This document shows, one piece after another, positions 5,673 to 11,678 of a stretch of DNA of 58,516 nt (position 1 is its first letter; every line of letters begins with the position of its first letter). Below the pieces are notes generated by a model. That model had not been told where the DNA came from. It saw only the letters and a list, made by a program, of their open reading frames with translations, and ran no database searches. Where the stretch lies: the IMG/VR virus record IMGVR_UViG_3300031963_000166, positions 1 through 58,516 of that record. One strand, written 5' to 3'. Made by a program: the position numbers and the translations under genes. The DNA comes from a virus.

Positions 5673-6701
5673 TCACCAAATGTCTTCCATTCCGGTTTCG
5701 ACGAAGTAGCTCCTTCCTGCGTTTTCGTTTTTACCCTGAGCTGGCAGGAATTCGGCGTAAGCGACGATCATCGGATCGTTTTCAAGCTGGGAGTTGTAGG
5801 TGATGACTTTTGTTTCTGGGTTATACGAGTCAACAGTTCCGGGAACCAACGTAATGGTGTTGTCCTGGGATGCGTTGAATCCGGCTGTTGCTGAAGCTCC
5901 GTAGGCGTTTGTGCCCGGTTGGTTGTACAGGTTCCACCTGAACGCAAACGATGGGCAAATTTTACCGTAAGAAGCAATTTTGTTTGGGGATCCCGTTGCC
6001 GGCTCGCCATTAATGTGGAAAATACCCTTGATCTGATTATCGGACACCTTTTCAATGTCCATGGCGATACTTGTAACGTGAGTTTGCGGATCTACGACAA
6101 CGCTATTGAACGTCATCCTTGTGTTGAACGCGATCTGCTCTTCCGTCATCCCGGTTATGGCCTTAAGCTGCTCAAGGCTCCATCTCACGAACTGGCGCTT
6201 GCTCGTCCATGTCCGAATGGTGCCTGATGAAGACCTTGTGATGGTCTTCTGAATTCGAAAAAACACACCTGGTCTTACAGGAGGGCTTGCCGGATCGCTC
6301 GGAAGCTTTGTCAGCGGATCCACATTGAGGCCAACGTCAGAAATGACGTCAAACGAATGCCCCGTCTCGTTGCTGTACAGCTCCACTTTTTGCCACGGAA
6401 ACCAGTGACCGCCCGTGCCGGTCTCCCTCGGCTTGGTGGTGACAATCATGTTCTCGTCAATCGAAACTATGTCGTGACCATATGCATGCAAGTAGTTGGA
6501 CAAAAGATTCAGCGTGTACGCCCCAAACAGCTCGGATGTGGTGGACACATACGTTTTTACCGATACGCTTTTGGGGGACACGGTAAAGTCGTGTGTCTCT
6601 TCGACAATCAGCGCCCGGTTGGTGCGGGTTTGGATTTGACCCTCGTACCTTGCGCATTCGTCGGGGAGCTGAAGAAGCTCTAACGCTTTTTGAATACTCA
6701 T
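5673..6701 (-). CDS. hypothetical protein, possibly virion-associated
   Basis: A 342-residue protein of unknown function. It starts MSIQKALELLQLP and is predicted beta-rich with many Ser/Thr, Gly and Asn residues (KVELYSNETGHSFDV, YNQPGTNAYGASATAGFNAS). A central helical segment VRWSLEQLKAITGMTEEQI interrupts the beta regions. This composition is more like a head or surface protein than an enzyme. It is the last gene of a run containing two Ig-like proteins, which supports a virion role, but no family is recognised. The start has the typical A-rich leader (AAAACAAAATAAAATG). Confidence 0.75.
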   Translation of the reverse strand: MSIQKALELLQLPDECARYEGQIQTRTNRALIVEETHDFTVSPKSVSVKTYVSTTSELFGAYTLNLLSNYLHAYGHDIVSIDENMIVTTKPRETGTGGHWFPWQKVELYSNETGHSFDVISDVGLNVDPLTKLPSDPASPPVRPGVFFRIQKTITRSSSGTIRTWTSKRQFVRWSLEQLKAITGMTEEQIAFNTRMTFNSVVVDPQTHVTSIAMDIEKVSDNQIKGIFHINGEPATGSPNKIASYGKICPSFAFRWNLYNQPGTNAYGASATAGFNASQDNTITLVPGTVDSYNPETKVITYNSQLENDPMIVAYAEFLPAQGKNENAGRSYFVETGMEDIW

Positions 6702-6720
6702 TTTATTTTGTTTTTATGGA

Positions 6721-6912
6721 TTAACGCTGTTTTTTCGACTCTACGATATCCCACCTGTAGGAATACCAGTCTCTGTTCATGCCAAGCATTTTATCAAGCT
6801 TCCAGCAGTCGTTGAGACACTTGCTTTTCGCCTGCTCTGGGTTTTTCGCTCTTGTTTTCGCGTAGTGCACCCTATTGGCGCCGTCCCACACGGTTATTTC
6901 GTAATTAATCAT
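6721..6912 (-). CDS. small hypothetical protein
   Basis: A 63-residue protein starting MINYEITVWDGANRVHYAKTRAKNPEQAKSK: an N-terminal beta segment, then a helix, like the very small adaptor-type proteins seen in phage early regions. Aromatic residues cluster in the second half (DWYSYRWDI). The start overlaps the stop of the upstream gene as ATGA, so translation is coupled. Function unknown. Confidence 0.7.
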   Translation of the reverse strand: MINYEITVWDGANRVHYAKTRAKNPEQAKSKCLNDCWKLDKMLGMNRDWYSYRWDIVESKKQR

Positions 6913-7304
6913 TCTTCGCCCTCCCCTGATATCAATACGTCCGTACCGTCAGGAATAGGCGTTCCATTCGCTTCGGCCTCTGCGATCGCTTTTTTGACGT
7001 TTCGAATCGCCATTGTTATGGCGTACCAAAACTCCAGCGGCAGCCCCGACAGCTCCGCAAGCGTCTCGTCCATTGTGGCCAAGGCTCTTACATACTCGTC
7101 CCCGCCGTTTACCTGGCCAAGAGTGGTGTATAGGTGTTTGAACTTAGTTTCGAGCTTCGAAACCAGATTGTTTGATGACATTTTCAGGTCGTGAGTAAAA
7201 ATGCCCTTGGAAACGCCCTCATCATGGCAGTGGGTGTATATTTGCTGTGCAGCAAGACCTGTTACGACAACCCGATAGGATCTGATAGCTTGTTCTTTTG
7301 TCAT
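6909..7304 (-). CDS. hypothetical helical protein
   Basis: A 131-residue mainly helical protein of unknown function, beginning MTKEQAIRSYRVVVTGLAAQ. I chose the ATG at 7302-7304 because it follows an A-rich leader (TTTCAAAACAAATG); an in-frame ATG seven codons earlier is possible. The C-terminus is acidic and glycine-bearing. It lies 3' of a TAAATTTG -7 box at 7352-7359 and is coupled to the next gene by a 4-nt overlap. Confidence 0.7.
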   Translation of the reverse strand: MTKEQAIRSYRVVVTGLAAQQIYTHCHDEGVSKGIFTHDLKMSSNNLVSKLETKFKHLYTTLGQVNGGDEYVRALATMDETLAELSGLPLEFWYAITMAIRNVKKAIAEAEANGTPIPDGTDVLISGEGEE

Positions 7305-7351
7305 TTGTTTTGAAATATGTTGCAATCATACAACATAGTGATGCTTTTTTG

Positions 7352-7359
7352 CAAATTTA
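7352..7359 (-). promoter_or_regulatory. probable promoter -7 box
   Basis: The minus strand reads TAAATTTG, a full match to TAnnTTTG. A TTG lies only 14 nt upstream, closer than the usual 19-20 nt, so the -33 element is uncertain. It would serve the genes running from 7304 to 5673. Confidence 0.5.
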
Positions 7360-7377
7360 TATGCAAAATTTAACAAT

Positions 7378-7635
7378 TTAATTCCTCAGAATCATAATGC
7401 TCTCTCTTGTCCGCCTGTCTATCTCTCTTTCCACCAGTGTTTGTGGTTTTCCAACGACAAATTGCGCGCCACCGGATCCTATTACGCAGAGATTTTCAAA
7501 GTCGTGATACGGACCTATGAAGTCCACAGAATAAAATACAAAGTCCTCAGTGTGAAATACTTCCGGTGTGCCGTACCCCTGCTCGTATTTATCTATTTCT
7601 TCGTCATTAACGACCGGGAGGCGGAGCTTAAGCAT
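7378..7635 (-). CDS. small hypothetical protein
   Basis: An 85-residue protein of unknown function, starting MLKLRLPVVNDEEIDKYEQG. It has a beta-rich centre (DFVFYSVDFIGPYHDFENLCVIGSGG, partly glycine-rich) and a charged C-terminal helix (VEREIDRRTRESIMIL). It is flanked by its own TAAATTTG -7 box at 7655-7662 and by a second one beyond its stop, so it may be a one-gene unit. The terminator at 7697-7727 separates it from the Ig-like genes upstream. Confidence 0.65.
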   Translation of the reverse strand: MLKLRLPVVNDEEIDKYEQGYGTPEVFHTEDFVFYSVDFIGPYHDFENLCVIGSGGAQFVVGKPQTLVEREIDRRTRESIMILRN

Positions 7636-7654
7636 TGTGTGGTATTTTGTAAAG

Positions 7655-7662
7655 CAAATTTA
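7655..7662 (-). promoter_or_regulatory. probable promoter -7 box
   Basis: TAAATTTGC on the minus strand matches TAnnTTTG, 20 nt before the ATG at 7635. A TTG stands 14 nt upstream, the same short spacing as at 7352-7359. It lies between the terminator at 7697-7727 and the gene at 7378-7635, where a new promoter would be needed. Confidence 0.5.
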
Positions 7663-7696
7663 ATGAAAAGCATCCGCAAGGGAGCTGTTTTGGTAG

Positions 7697-7727
7697 AAAA
7701 ATAAAGCCCGCGCTGGCGGCGGGCTTT
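7697..7727 (-). terminator. intrinsic terminator
   Basis: AAAGCCCGC (7703-7711) and GCGGGCTTT (7719-7727) form a perfect 9-bp stem with a 7-nt loop, followed on the minus strand by TTTATTTTT. It begins 4 nt after the stop of the Ig-like gene at 7731-8045 and ends that two-gene unit. Confidence 0.9.
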
Positions 7728-7730
7728 AAA

Positions 7731-8045
7731 TTACGCGTTAACAACCTCTGCCTGACCGTTCAGGGCAATTGGCGGAGGAATTACGTTAATCTCAAATCGG
7801 TATGCGGTTGCGTTGCTTTTTGAGTTGATCAATCTTACAACGCTTTTGCCTACATTTACGGCTTTCACGGACAGTTCCTGGCCGTTTTCAGTGACATCAA
7901 GGCACTTGTCGTTGGTGAGGCTCCACTCCAAATCTGGGGCAAATCCCTCGCTTACAACAACATCAAACGCTTGACCCTGAATGGCGTCTACAGACCCATT
8001 AAAGTCTCGTATGATGTTTCCTGAGATTAGAAAGTCAAGTTTCAT
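7731..8045 (-). CDS. Ig-like domain protein, probable virion decoration
   Basis: A 104-residue beta-sandwich protein. Residues about 20-90 fit a bacterial Ig-like (Big_2) domain: WSLTNDKCLDVTENGQELSV, then VGKSVVRLINSKSNATAYRF, with the alternating hydrophobic pattern and the V-G-x-S-V turn. There is no signal peptide or membrane segment. Phage Ig-like proteins usually sit on capsid or tail surfaces and bind carbohydrate or host surfaces. It is paired with a second beta protein (8057-8422) and followed by a strong terminator, so the two form a transcription unit of their own. The virion role is inferred. Confidence 0.65.
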   Translation of the reverse strand: MKLDFLISGNIIRDFNGSVDAIQGQAFDVVVSEGFAPDLEWSLTNDKCLDVTENGQELSVKAVNVGKSVVRLINSKSNATAYRFEINVIPPPIALNGQAEVVNA

Positions 8046-8056
8046 GGTGCCGGATA

Positions 8057-8422
8057 TTAATTGATGTCGCTTTCAATTGTTACTGCGGCTCCAATGTTGT
8101 CGGCCTGTACGCCAACCATCAGTCCGGCAAACTCCTCTGAAAGCTCAATAACGCCATCTCCGCGATCGGCGTCAACCTTTACTTTCACAGAGTACGCACC
8201 CTCGTTGCCCGTGTTCAGGGATCGAACCCGGCATGTAAAAAAGCCTTCTGTGTTTTCGTCAACCTCCAGGAACACAATGTCTGACCCGGACGTCAGTTCC
8301 CATGTGGCGTTTCCGTCAACTTTTGCCGGAACAGGAGCCCCGGAAATAGGGTCGGTACCCGTGGGTGAAATGGAGAGTACCACTAATTGTCCTTGTGGTA
8401 AAATGTTTGGAATTGCAATCAT
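8057..8422 (-). CDS. Ig-like or beta-sandwich protein, probable virion decoration
   Basis: A 121-residue protein with beta-sandwich character: ATWELTSGSDIVFLEVDENT, then FFTCRVRSLNTGNEGAYSVKV, resembling Ig-like folds with a conserved Trp and a G-x-Y-x-V strand near the end. The N-terminus reads LPQGQLVVLSISPTGTD and the C-terminal third is acidic. It is coexpressed with the Ig-like protein at 7731-8045, 11 nt downstream. A -7 box (TATTTTTG) at 8457-8464 lies upstream of its start. Likely a head-decoration or surface protein; no exact family recognised. Confidence 0.6.
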   Translation of the reverse strand: MIAIPNILPQGQLVVLSISPTGTDPISGAPVPAKVDGNATWELTSGSDIVFLEVDENTEGFFTCRVRSLNTGNEGAYSVKVKVDADRGDGVIELSEEFAGLMVGVQADNIGAAVTIESDIN

Positions 8423-8456
8423 TGTGATAATTTTTTAATTGGGTGAATTTAGATCG

Positions 8457-8464
8457 CAAAAATA
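8457..8464 (-). promoter_or_regulatory. probable promoter -7 box
   Basis: TATTTTTG on the minus strand, within the 11-mer TATTTTTGCGA that is repeated exactly at the candidate site near 9825. No clear TTTG is seen at the -33 position. It would drive the two Ig-like genes. Confidence 0.5.
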
Positions 8465-8507
8465 GATAGAACTTAAGTCGGTTGTGTGAATTCGGAAATA
8501 ATTTATG

Positions 8508-9494
8508 TCAGACAATTTTACCCCTGTGTATTCTGAAATTCTTCACATGAAATTCAGAGCCGTTTCTTGTGATAAAAGCAAAGCCGTGATTCCACTTGTT
8601 GTATGGTGAATAGTCGGGCGAAAGTTCACACAAACAACCAACGCTCCATGTGGTTATCATCTTGTCATTAACGTCACGTTCGGTATGCTCCGATGTCTGA
8701 TGGCTGTGTCCGCAAATGGCGTTGGCCTTTGCCCTCATATAAAGTCCTCGCGCCACGTTTACGGGACTGAATACCGTACTTCCGAACTCATGGCCGTGAA
8801 AGACTGACAGCTTCCCTATGTTGGCCTTTGTTCGGCCTCCAATGTATTCGATGTTGAACTCTGACAGCTTGAGTAATGCAGCCAAAGTGAACGCCTCGAT
8901 GTCGAGCAGTTCAGGTGCTTTGATCCGCATAAACCGCCAGTATCTTTCTTCGTGATTTCCCTCTTTGAAATAGATTTTGGCCTTCGGAAATTCACGCCTG
9001 AGTATCTCGAAGAACTTGTGAGCCTGTTTCAACTCATGGCTGAATCTGCGTTTCTTCGGGTCTTTCTCAAATGATGATAACTGATAACAGTCTATCACAT
9101 CACCGTTCAGATAGATGCAGTCTGCATCGTGTTCTTTCCCGTATTTCAGTGCCACTGTAATGCTTTCCTCGTCGTGATAAGGGAAGTGGACGTCGGATAA
9201 AAAAAGTATTCGAGTACCATCGACCTCAACGCTTTTACGAGGTTTTGAACTTGATTTAGGTATGTCGTCGAATGGGTTTGGCGATCGTGGTGGAACGTAC
9301 CGATCTTTATACTTAACCTTTGAATCCTTGGTGCCACCCTTACCTTCTATTCGCCTCAGTGCGCCCCTGCAACTCTCGACGCTAACATATAACGCCGGAT
9401 GTTCTTTGCAGATTTTCTTTGCGAGCGTCAGGTTTGGCGTGTTGGGAAACCTGTTTCGGTATTCAATCAGGACGTCGGTTCTTGTCATTGCCAT
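8508..9494 (-). CDS. calcineurin-like metallophosphoesterase
   Basis: A 328-residue protein with an N-terminal helical domain (about residues 1-60, ending RGALRRIEGKGG), a proline/serine linker, then a calcineurin-like phosphoesterase core. All metal motifs are present in order: SDVHFP, GDVID, GNHE, FHGHEFG and GHSHQ. Such enzymes hydrolyse phosphodiester or phosphomonoester bonds with two metal ions; in phages they accompany replication or nucleotide metabolism genes, but the substrate cannot be read from sequence. The N-terminal part is predicted helical and could bind DNA. The ATG at 9494 or the one at 9488, which overlaps the upstream TGA as ATGA, are both possible; a longer frame overlaps the upstream gene too far. 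Confidence 0.9.
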   Translation of the reverse strand: MAMTRTDVLIEYRNRFPNTPNLTLAKKICKEHPALYVSVESCRGALRRIEGKGGTKDSKVKYKDRYVPPRSPNPFDDIPKSSSKPRKSVEVDGTRILFLSDVHFPYHDEESITVALKYGKEHDADCIYLNGDVIDCYQLSSFEKDPKKRRFSHELKQAHKFFEILRREFPKAKIYFKEGNHEERYWRFMRIKAPELLDIEAFTLAALLKLSEFNIEYIGGRTKANIGKLSVFHGHEFGSTVFSPVNVARGLYMRAKANAICGHSHQTSEHTERDVNDKMITTWSVGCLCELSPDYSPYNKWNHGFAFITRNGSEFHVKNFRIHRGKIV

Positions 9495-9778
9495 AGTTTT
9501 ATTTGGTTTGAATAAGTATTTGCCCTTGCCTCGTTCCAAAGCAGGTATAAATCGTTTACATGAACATTCACAATTAACGGGGCTTCCGCATCCTCTCCCG
9601 ACACCCAAACACAACTCATGTTGCGGTACTCAATACTTTCCGCAATTCTGTAAATGTGATCTGCCCTGACGTAATGAATTAAGAACTCAGGCTTATCTTT
9701 TCCATGAGCCAAAACTTCTAAACATAAATCTTCTGAAAGTAGCTCAATCTCGTTTTTGGGTCTTCTCGGTGATGCCAT
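9485..9778 (-). CDS. hypothetical protein
   Basis: A 97-residue protein of unknown function starting MASPRRPKNEIELLSEDL. A predicted beta region holds LIHYVRADHIYRIAESIEYR and WVSGEDAEAPLIVNVHVNDL, then a C-terminal helix. Its stop overlaps the start of the metallophosphoesterase, indicating coupled translation. A TATTTTTG -7 box lies about 47 nt upstream of its ATG. Confidence 0.65.
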   Translation of the reverse strand: MASPRRPKNEIELLSEDLCLEVLAHGKDKPEFLIHYVRADHIYRIAESIEYRNMSCVWVSGEDAEAPLIVNVHVNDLYLLWNEARANTYSNQIKLWQ

Positions 9779-9824
9779 TGATTAATTTTTTATTTAAGAT
9801 ATTGATTACATACAAATAGATTCG

Positions 9825-9832
9825 CAAAAATA
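9825..9832 (-). promoter_or_regulatory. probable promoter -7 box
   Basis: TATTTTTG on the minus strand, in the 11-mer TATTTTTGCGA shared with the site near 8457. A -33 TTTG at the expected distance is not seen. It would drive 9485-9778 and the phosphoesterase. Confidence 0.45.
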
Positions 9833-9947
9833 ACGACTTGTTGCAATTGGTAGAATTTACAGCGAAATGAATTAATTCTAAAAAAATATACCCAGTTGGG
9901 TACAAAGCAGGGCATTAACCCGTTTTTAACACCTAATAGGGTATGAC

Positions 9948-10151
9948 TTAGTCAATCCCGACCTCGGAAACAAGGGAGCAAACAAATTCATAAGCCCCCA
10001 ACAACTCCTTATTGCGCCTCGGACAGTCCTTAACCCGCCTCCTTAAATTCTCCCTAATAGCAAGCAACGCCGAATGATACATCGAACCACCACTCGCCCA
10101 CTTAAACAAGTCCTGATCCTCAGGCAAATCAAATTCTAAAATTGCTTTCAT
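9948..10151 (-). CDS. small phage protein of the AILEF-LPED family, second copy
   Basis: A 67-residue protein beginning MKAILEFDLPEDQDLFKWA, sharing with 2948-3169 the AILEF-LPED N-terminus, the central ALxxIRExxRx helix and a similar length. This family of unknown function is common in phage genomes. The two copies have diverged (acidic and polar against Arg-rich centres), so they are old paralogs or separately acquired relatives. It lies near the replication genes, downstream of the gene at 10177-10494. Confidence 0.75.
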   Translation of the reverse strand: MKAILEFDLPEDQDLFKWASGGSMYHSALLAIRENLRRRVKDCPRRNKELLGAYEFVCSLVSEVGID

Positions 10152-10176
10152 TTGAATTAATTTATCCGTTTACAAA

Positions 10177-10494
10177 CTATCTATCCCGTCCTCCGGCCAG
10201 TAAATTCTCTTTCTTCTTCAATCCGGCATCAGTGCTCGCGTTTTTTATTTTCTCAATCCTGTCCAATGAACCGCATAGCCACAGGTACATGTCGTTCCCG
10301 GTAAGCTCGTACAGCACTTCGTTTATCTTTCGCATAAGAACCCTCTCATGCCATTTTATAAGCATGCTTGGCTTGTGAGACGGATCTGACTGGATTGTGA
10401 GAAGGTGTCTTCTTAGCTCTCGATAAAAAACAACGTCTGGCTTTCCAGTTTTGTTTGCCGGAATTTCTGGATGCTTTTTTTCTAACCGGCTCAT
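10177..10494 (-). CDS. hypothetical protein next to the DnaA-like gene
   Basis: A 105-residue basic helical protein of unknown function, with an Arg-rich segment (VVFYRELRRHLLTIQ) and NEVLYELTGNDMYLWLCGSLDRIEKI. It overlaps the upstream DnaA-like gene by 4 nt (ATGA), so the two are coexpressed and may act together in replication initiation or in regulating it. No motif is recognised. Confidence 0.65.
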   Translation of the reverse strand: MSRLEKKHPEIPANKTGKPDVVFYRELRRHLLTIQSDPSHKPSMLIKWHERVLMRKINEVLYELTGNDMYLWLCGSLDRIEKIKNASTDAGLKKKENLLAGGRDR

Positions 10495-10910
10495 TGTCCA
10501 AGGTATTTGGAAATTGCCACCATTTCCGATGTTGGGAACGTTGATATCAGCCCCCTGATCATTTTTCTTCTTGCGGGGACGCAGAGATAATCGTTTTGAA
10601 CAGCCCGCTTTGCGTAAATAACGGTCGAGTGATCCCTGCCAACAATTGTCCCAATAGACTTCAAACTATCTCCGTAGCACACTTTTGAAAACGCCATAAA
10701 AACCTGCCTCGGGAACACCACTTCCTCGTTTTTCTTTTTGCTTTTTATTTGGTCTTGCGAGACGCCAAAATGAGAGCAAATTCGATCAAGCATCCATTCC
10801 TTTGTTCCGCCGTTTTCAAGATCGTGTATTTGATCGTACGCTAATTTAAATTCCTCAACGCACTCTTCTTTTACCATTGACAAAAGGTCTTCGTATTTGT
10901 ATCGCTTCAT
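10491..10910 (-). CDS. stand-alone DnaA domain IV-like DNA-binding protein
   Basis: A 139-residue protein. The C-terminal half matches the DNA-binding domain IV of the bacterial initiator DnaA: FPRQVFMAFSKVCYGDSLKS, then IGTIVGRDHSTVIYAKRAV, where GRDHSTV is the DnaA signature loop that contacts the DnaA box. There is no AAA+ ATPase (no Walker A or B). Residues 1-60 form a helical extension. It could recruit or block host DnaA, bind phage origin repeats, or act as a repressor. I chose the ATG at 10908-10910; the frame is open for 72 more codons upstream, but those cover the SSB terminator. It is coupled to the next gene. Confidence 0.8.
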   Translation of the reverse strand: MKRYKYEDLLSMVKEECVEEFKLAYDQIHDLENGGTKEWMLDRICSHFGVSQDQIKSKKKNEEVVFPRQVFMAFSKVCYGDSLKSIGTIVGRDHSTVIYAKRAVQNDYLCVPARRKMIRGLISTFPTSEMVAISKYLGQ

Positions 10911-10928
10911 TTTTATTATTGATTTGTT

Positions 10929-10961
10929 AAAAAAAAAGGAATGGGGCGGTTTTTCCGCCCC
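10929..10961 (-). terminator. intrinsic terminator between SSB and the DnaA-like gene
   Basis: GGGGCGG (10943-10949) and CCGCCCC (10955-10961) form a 7-bp GC-rich stem with a five-base loop, followed on the minus strand by ATTCC and nine T. It lies 7 nt after the SSB stop. The DnaA-like ATG comes 18 nt further on with no visible promoter between, so this terminator may limit read-through into it. Confidence 0.85.
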
Positions 10962-10968
10962 AAAATGA

Positions 10969-11598
10969 TCAGAACGGGAGGTCATCCTCGTGTTGAGAAT
11001 CCGTCGCAGGCTCTGCTTGTTTTTCTGTTTTTCCAATGACTGTCGCTTCCATCTTGGGAATGAAAACTTTCGAAAGATAGTCTTCAAAAAATTGCTGGCG
11101 ATCAGTGTCGTCCCAAACAATTTCACCCTTCACCTTTACCTGAACCATTTGCGGCATTCCCTTTGGATCGTCTTTTGTCCAATACCAATCAACGTTGTTT
11201 TCTCCTTGACGGATGTACAGCATTGTTTTTTTCTGCCCATCAATCTCTTTCATCCACGGAGCAAGAGTAATGCTTTTTGACAGATCAATGTTTGGCATGC
11301 AGAGAAAGAATCCGGAAGAGTACCGGGAAGACCACGGCATCTGAACTTGAAACTTTTCTCCAATATCTTCAAGGACAATGCACAGTTGCGGGCCGTATCC
11401 CTTATCTGAGCTTCTCTTGAACACGTCTACAATTCTGCCCGTAACCGAAGGGTACCTTTTTTCGTACCAGATTCTCGATCCGTCTTTTGACCGGCACTCA
11501 ACGGCGCCTTCTGTTCCTTTTTCAACTCGTTTTGCAATACGTCCTTCAGATATGCTGAGGTACGTTTTGTCTGAACCACTGTTTGTGTCTAATCCCAT
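10969..11598 (-). CDS. ssb: single-stranded DNA-binding protein
   Basis: A 209-residue protein. The acidic C-terminus ends in HEDDLPF, the canonical SSB tip that docks partner proteins, and the body is beta-rich with aromatics (RIWYEKRYPSVTGRIVDVF, VDWYWTKDD) as expected for an OB fold. It would coat unwound phage DNA and recruit replication enzymes. It has its own Bacteroidetes promoter (11631-11662) and its own terminator (10929-10961), so it can be expressed more strongly than the flanking genes. The N-terminal part is less like bacterial SSB, so the family assignment rests mainly on the tip and context. Confidence 0.75.
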   Translation of the reverse strand: MGLDTNSGSDKTYLSISEGRIAKRVEKGTEGAVECRSKDGSRIWYEKRYPSVTGRIVDVFKRSSDKGYGPQLCIVLEDIGEKFQVQMPWSSRYSSGFFLCMPNIDLSKSITLAPWMKEIDGQKKTMLYIRQGENNVDWYWTKDDPKGMPQMVQVKVKGEIVWDDTDRQQFFEDYLSKVFIPKMEATVIGKTEKQAEPATDSQHEDDLPF

Positions 11599-11630
11599 TT
11601 TTTTTATGATTAATTATTAATTGTGAAATG

Positions 11631-11662
11631 CAAACATATAACACGCAAGGCTTGTGACCAAA
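11631..11662 (-). promoter_or_regulatory. Bacteroidetes-type promoter for SSB
   Basis: On the minus strand TTTG (11662-11659) and TATGTTTG (11638-11631) are separated by exactly 20 nt, a full match to the Bacteroidetes consensus. It lies between the helicase stop and the SSB start. Confidence 0.8.
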
Positions 11663-11678
11663 TATTTTTTGTTAATTT

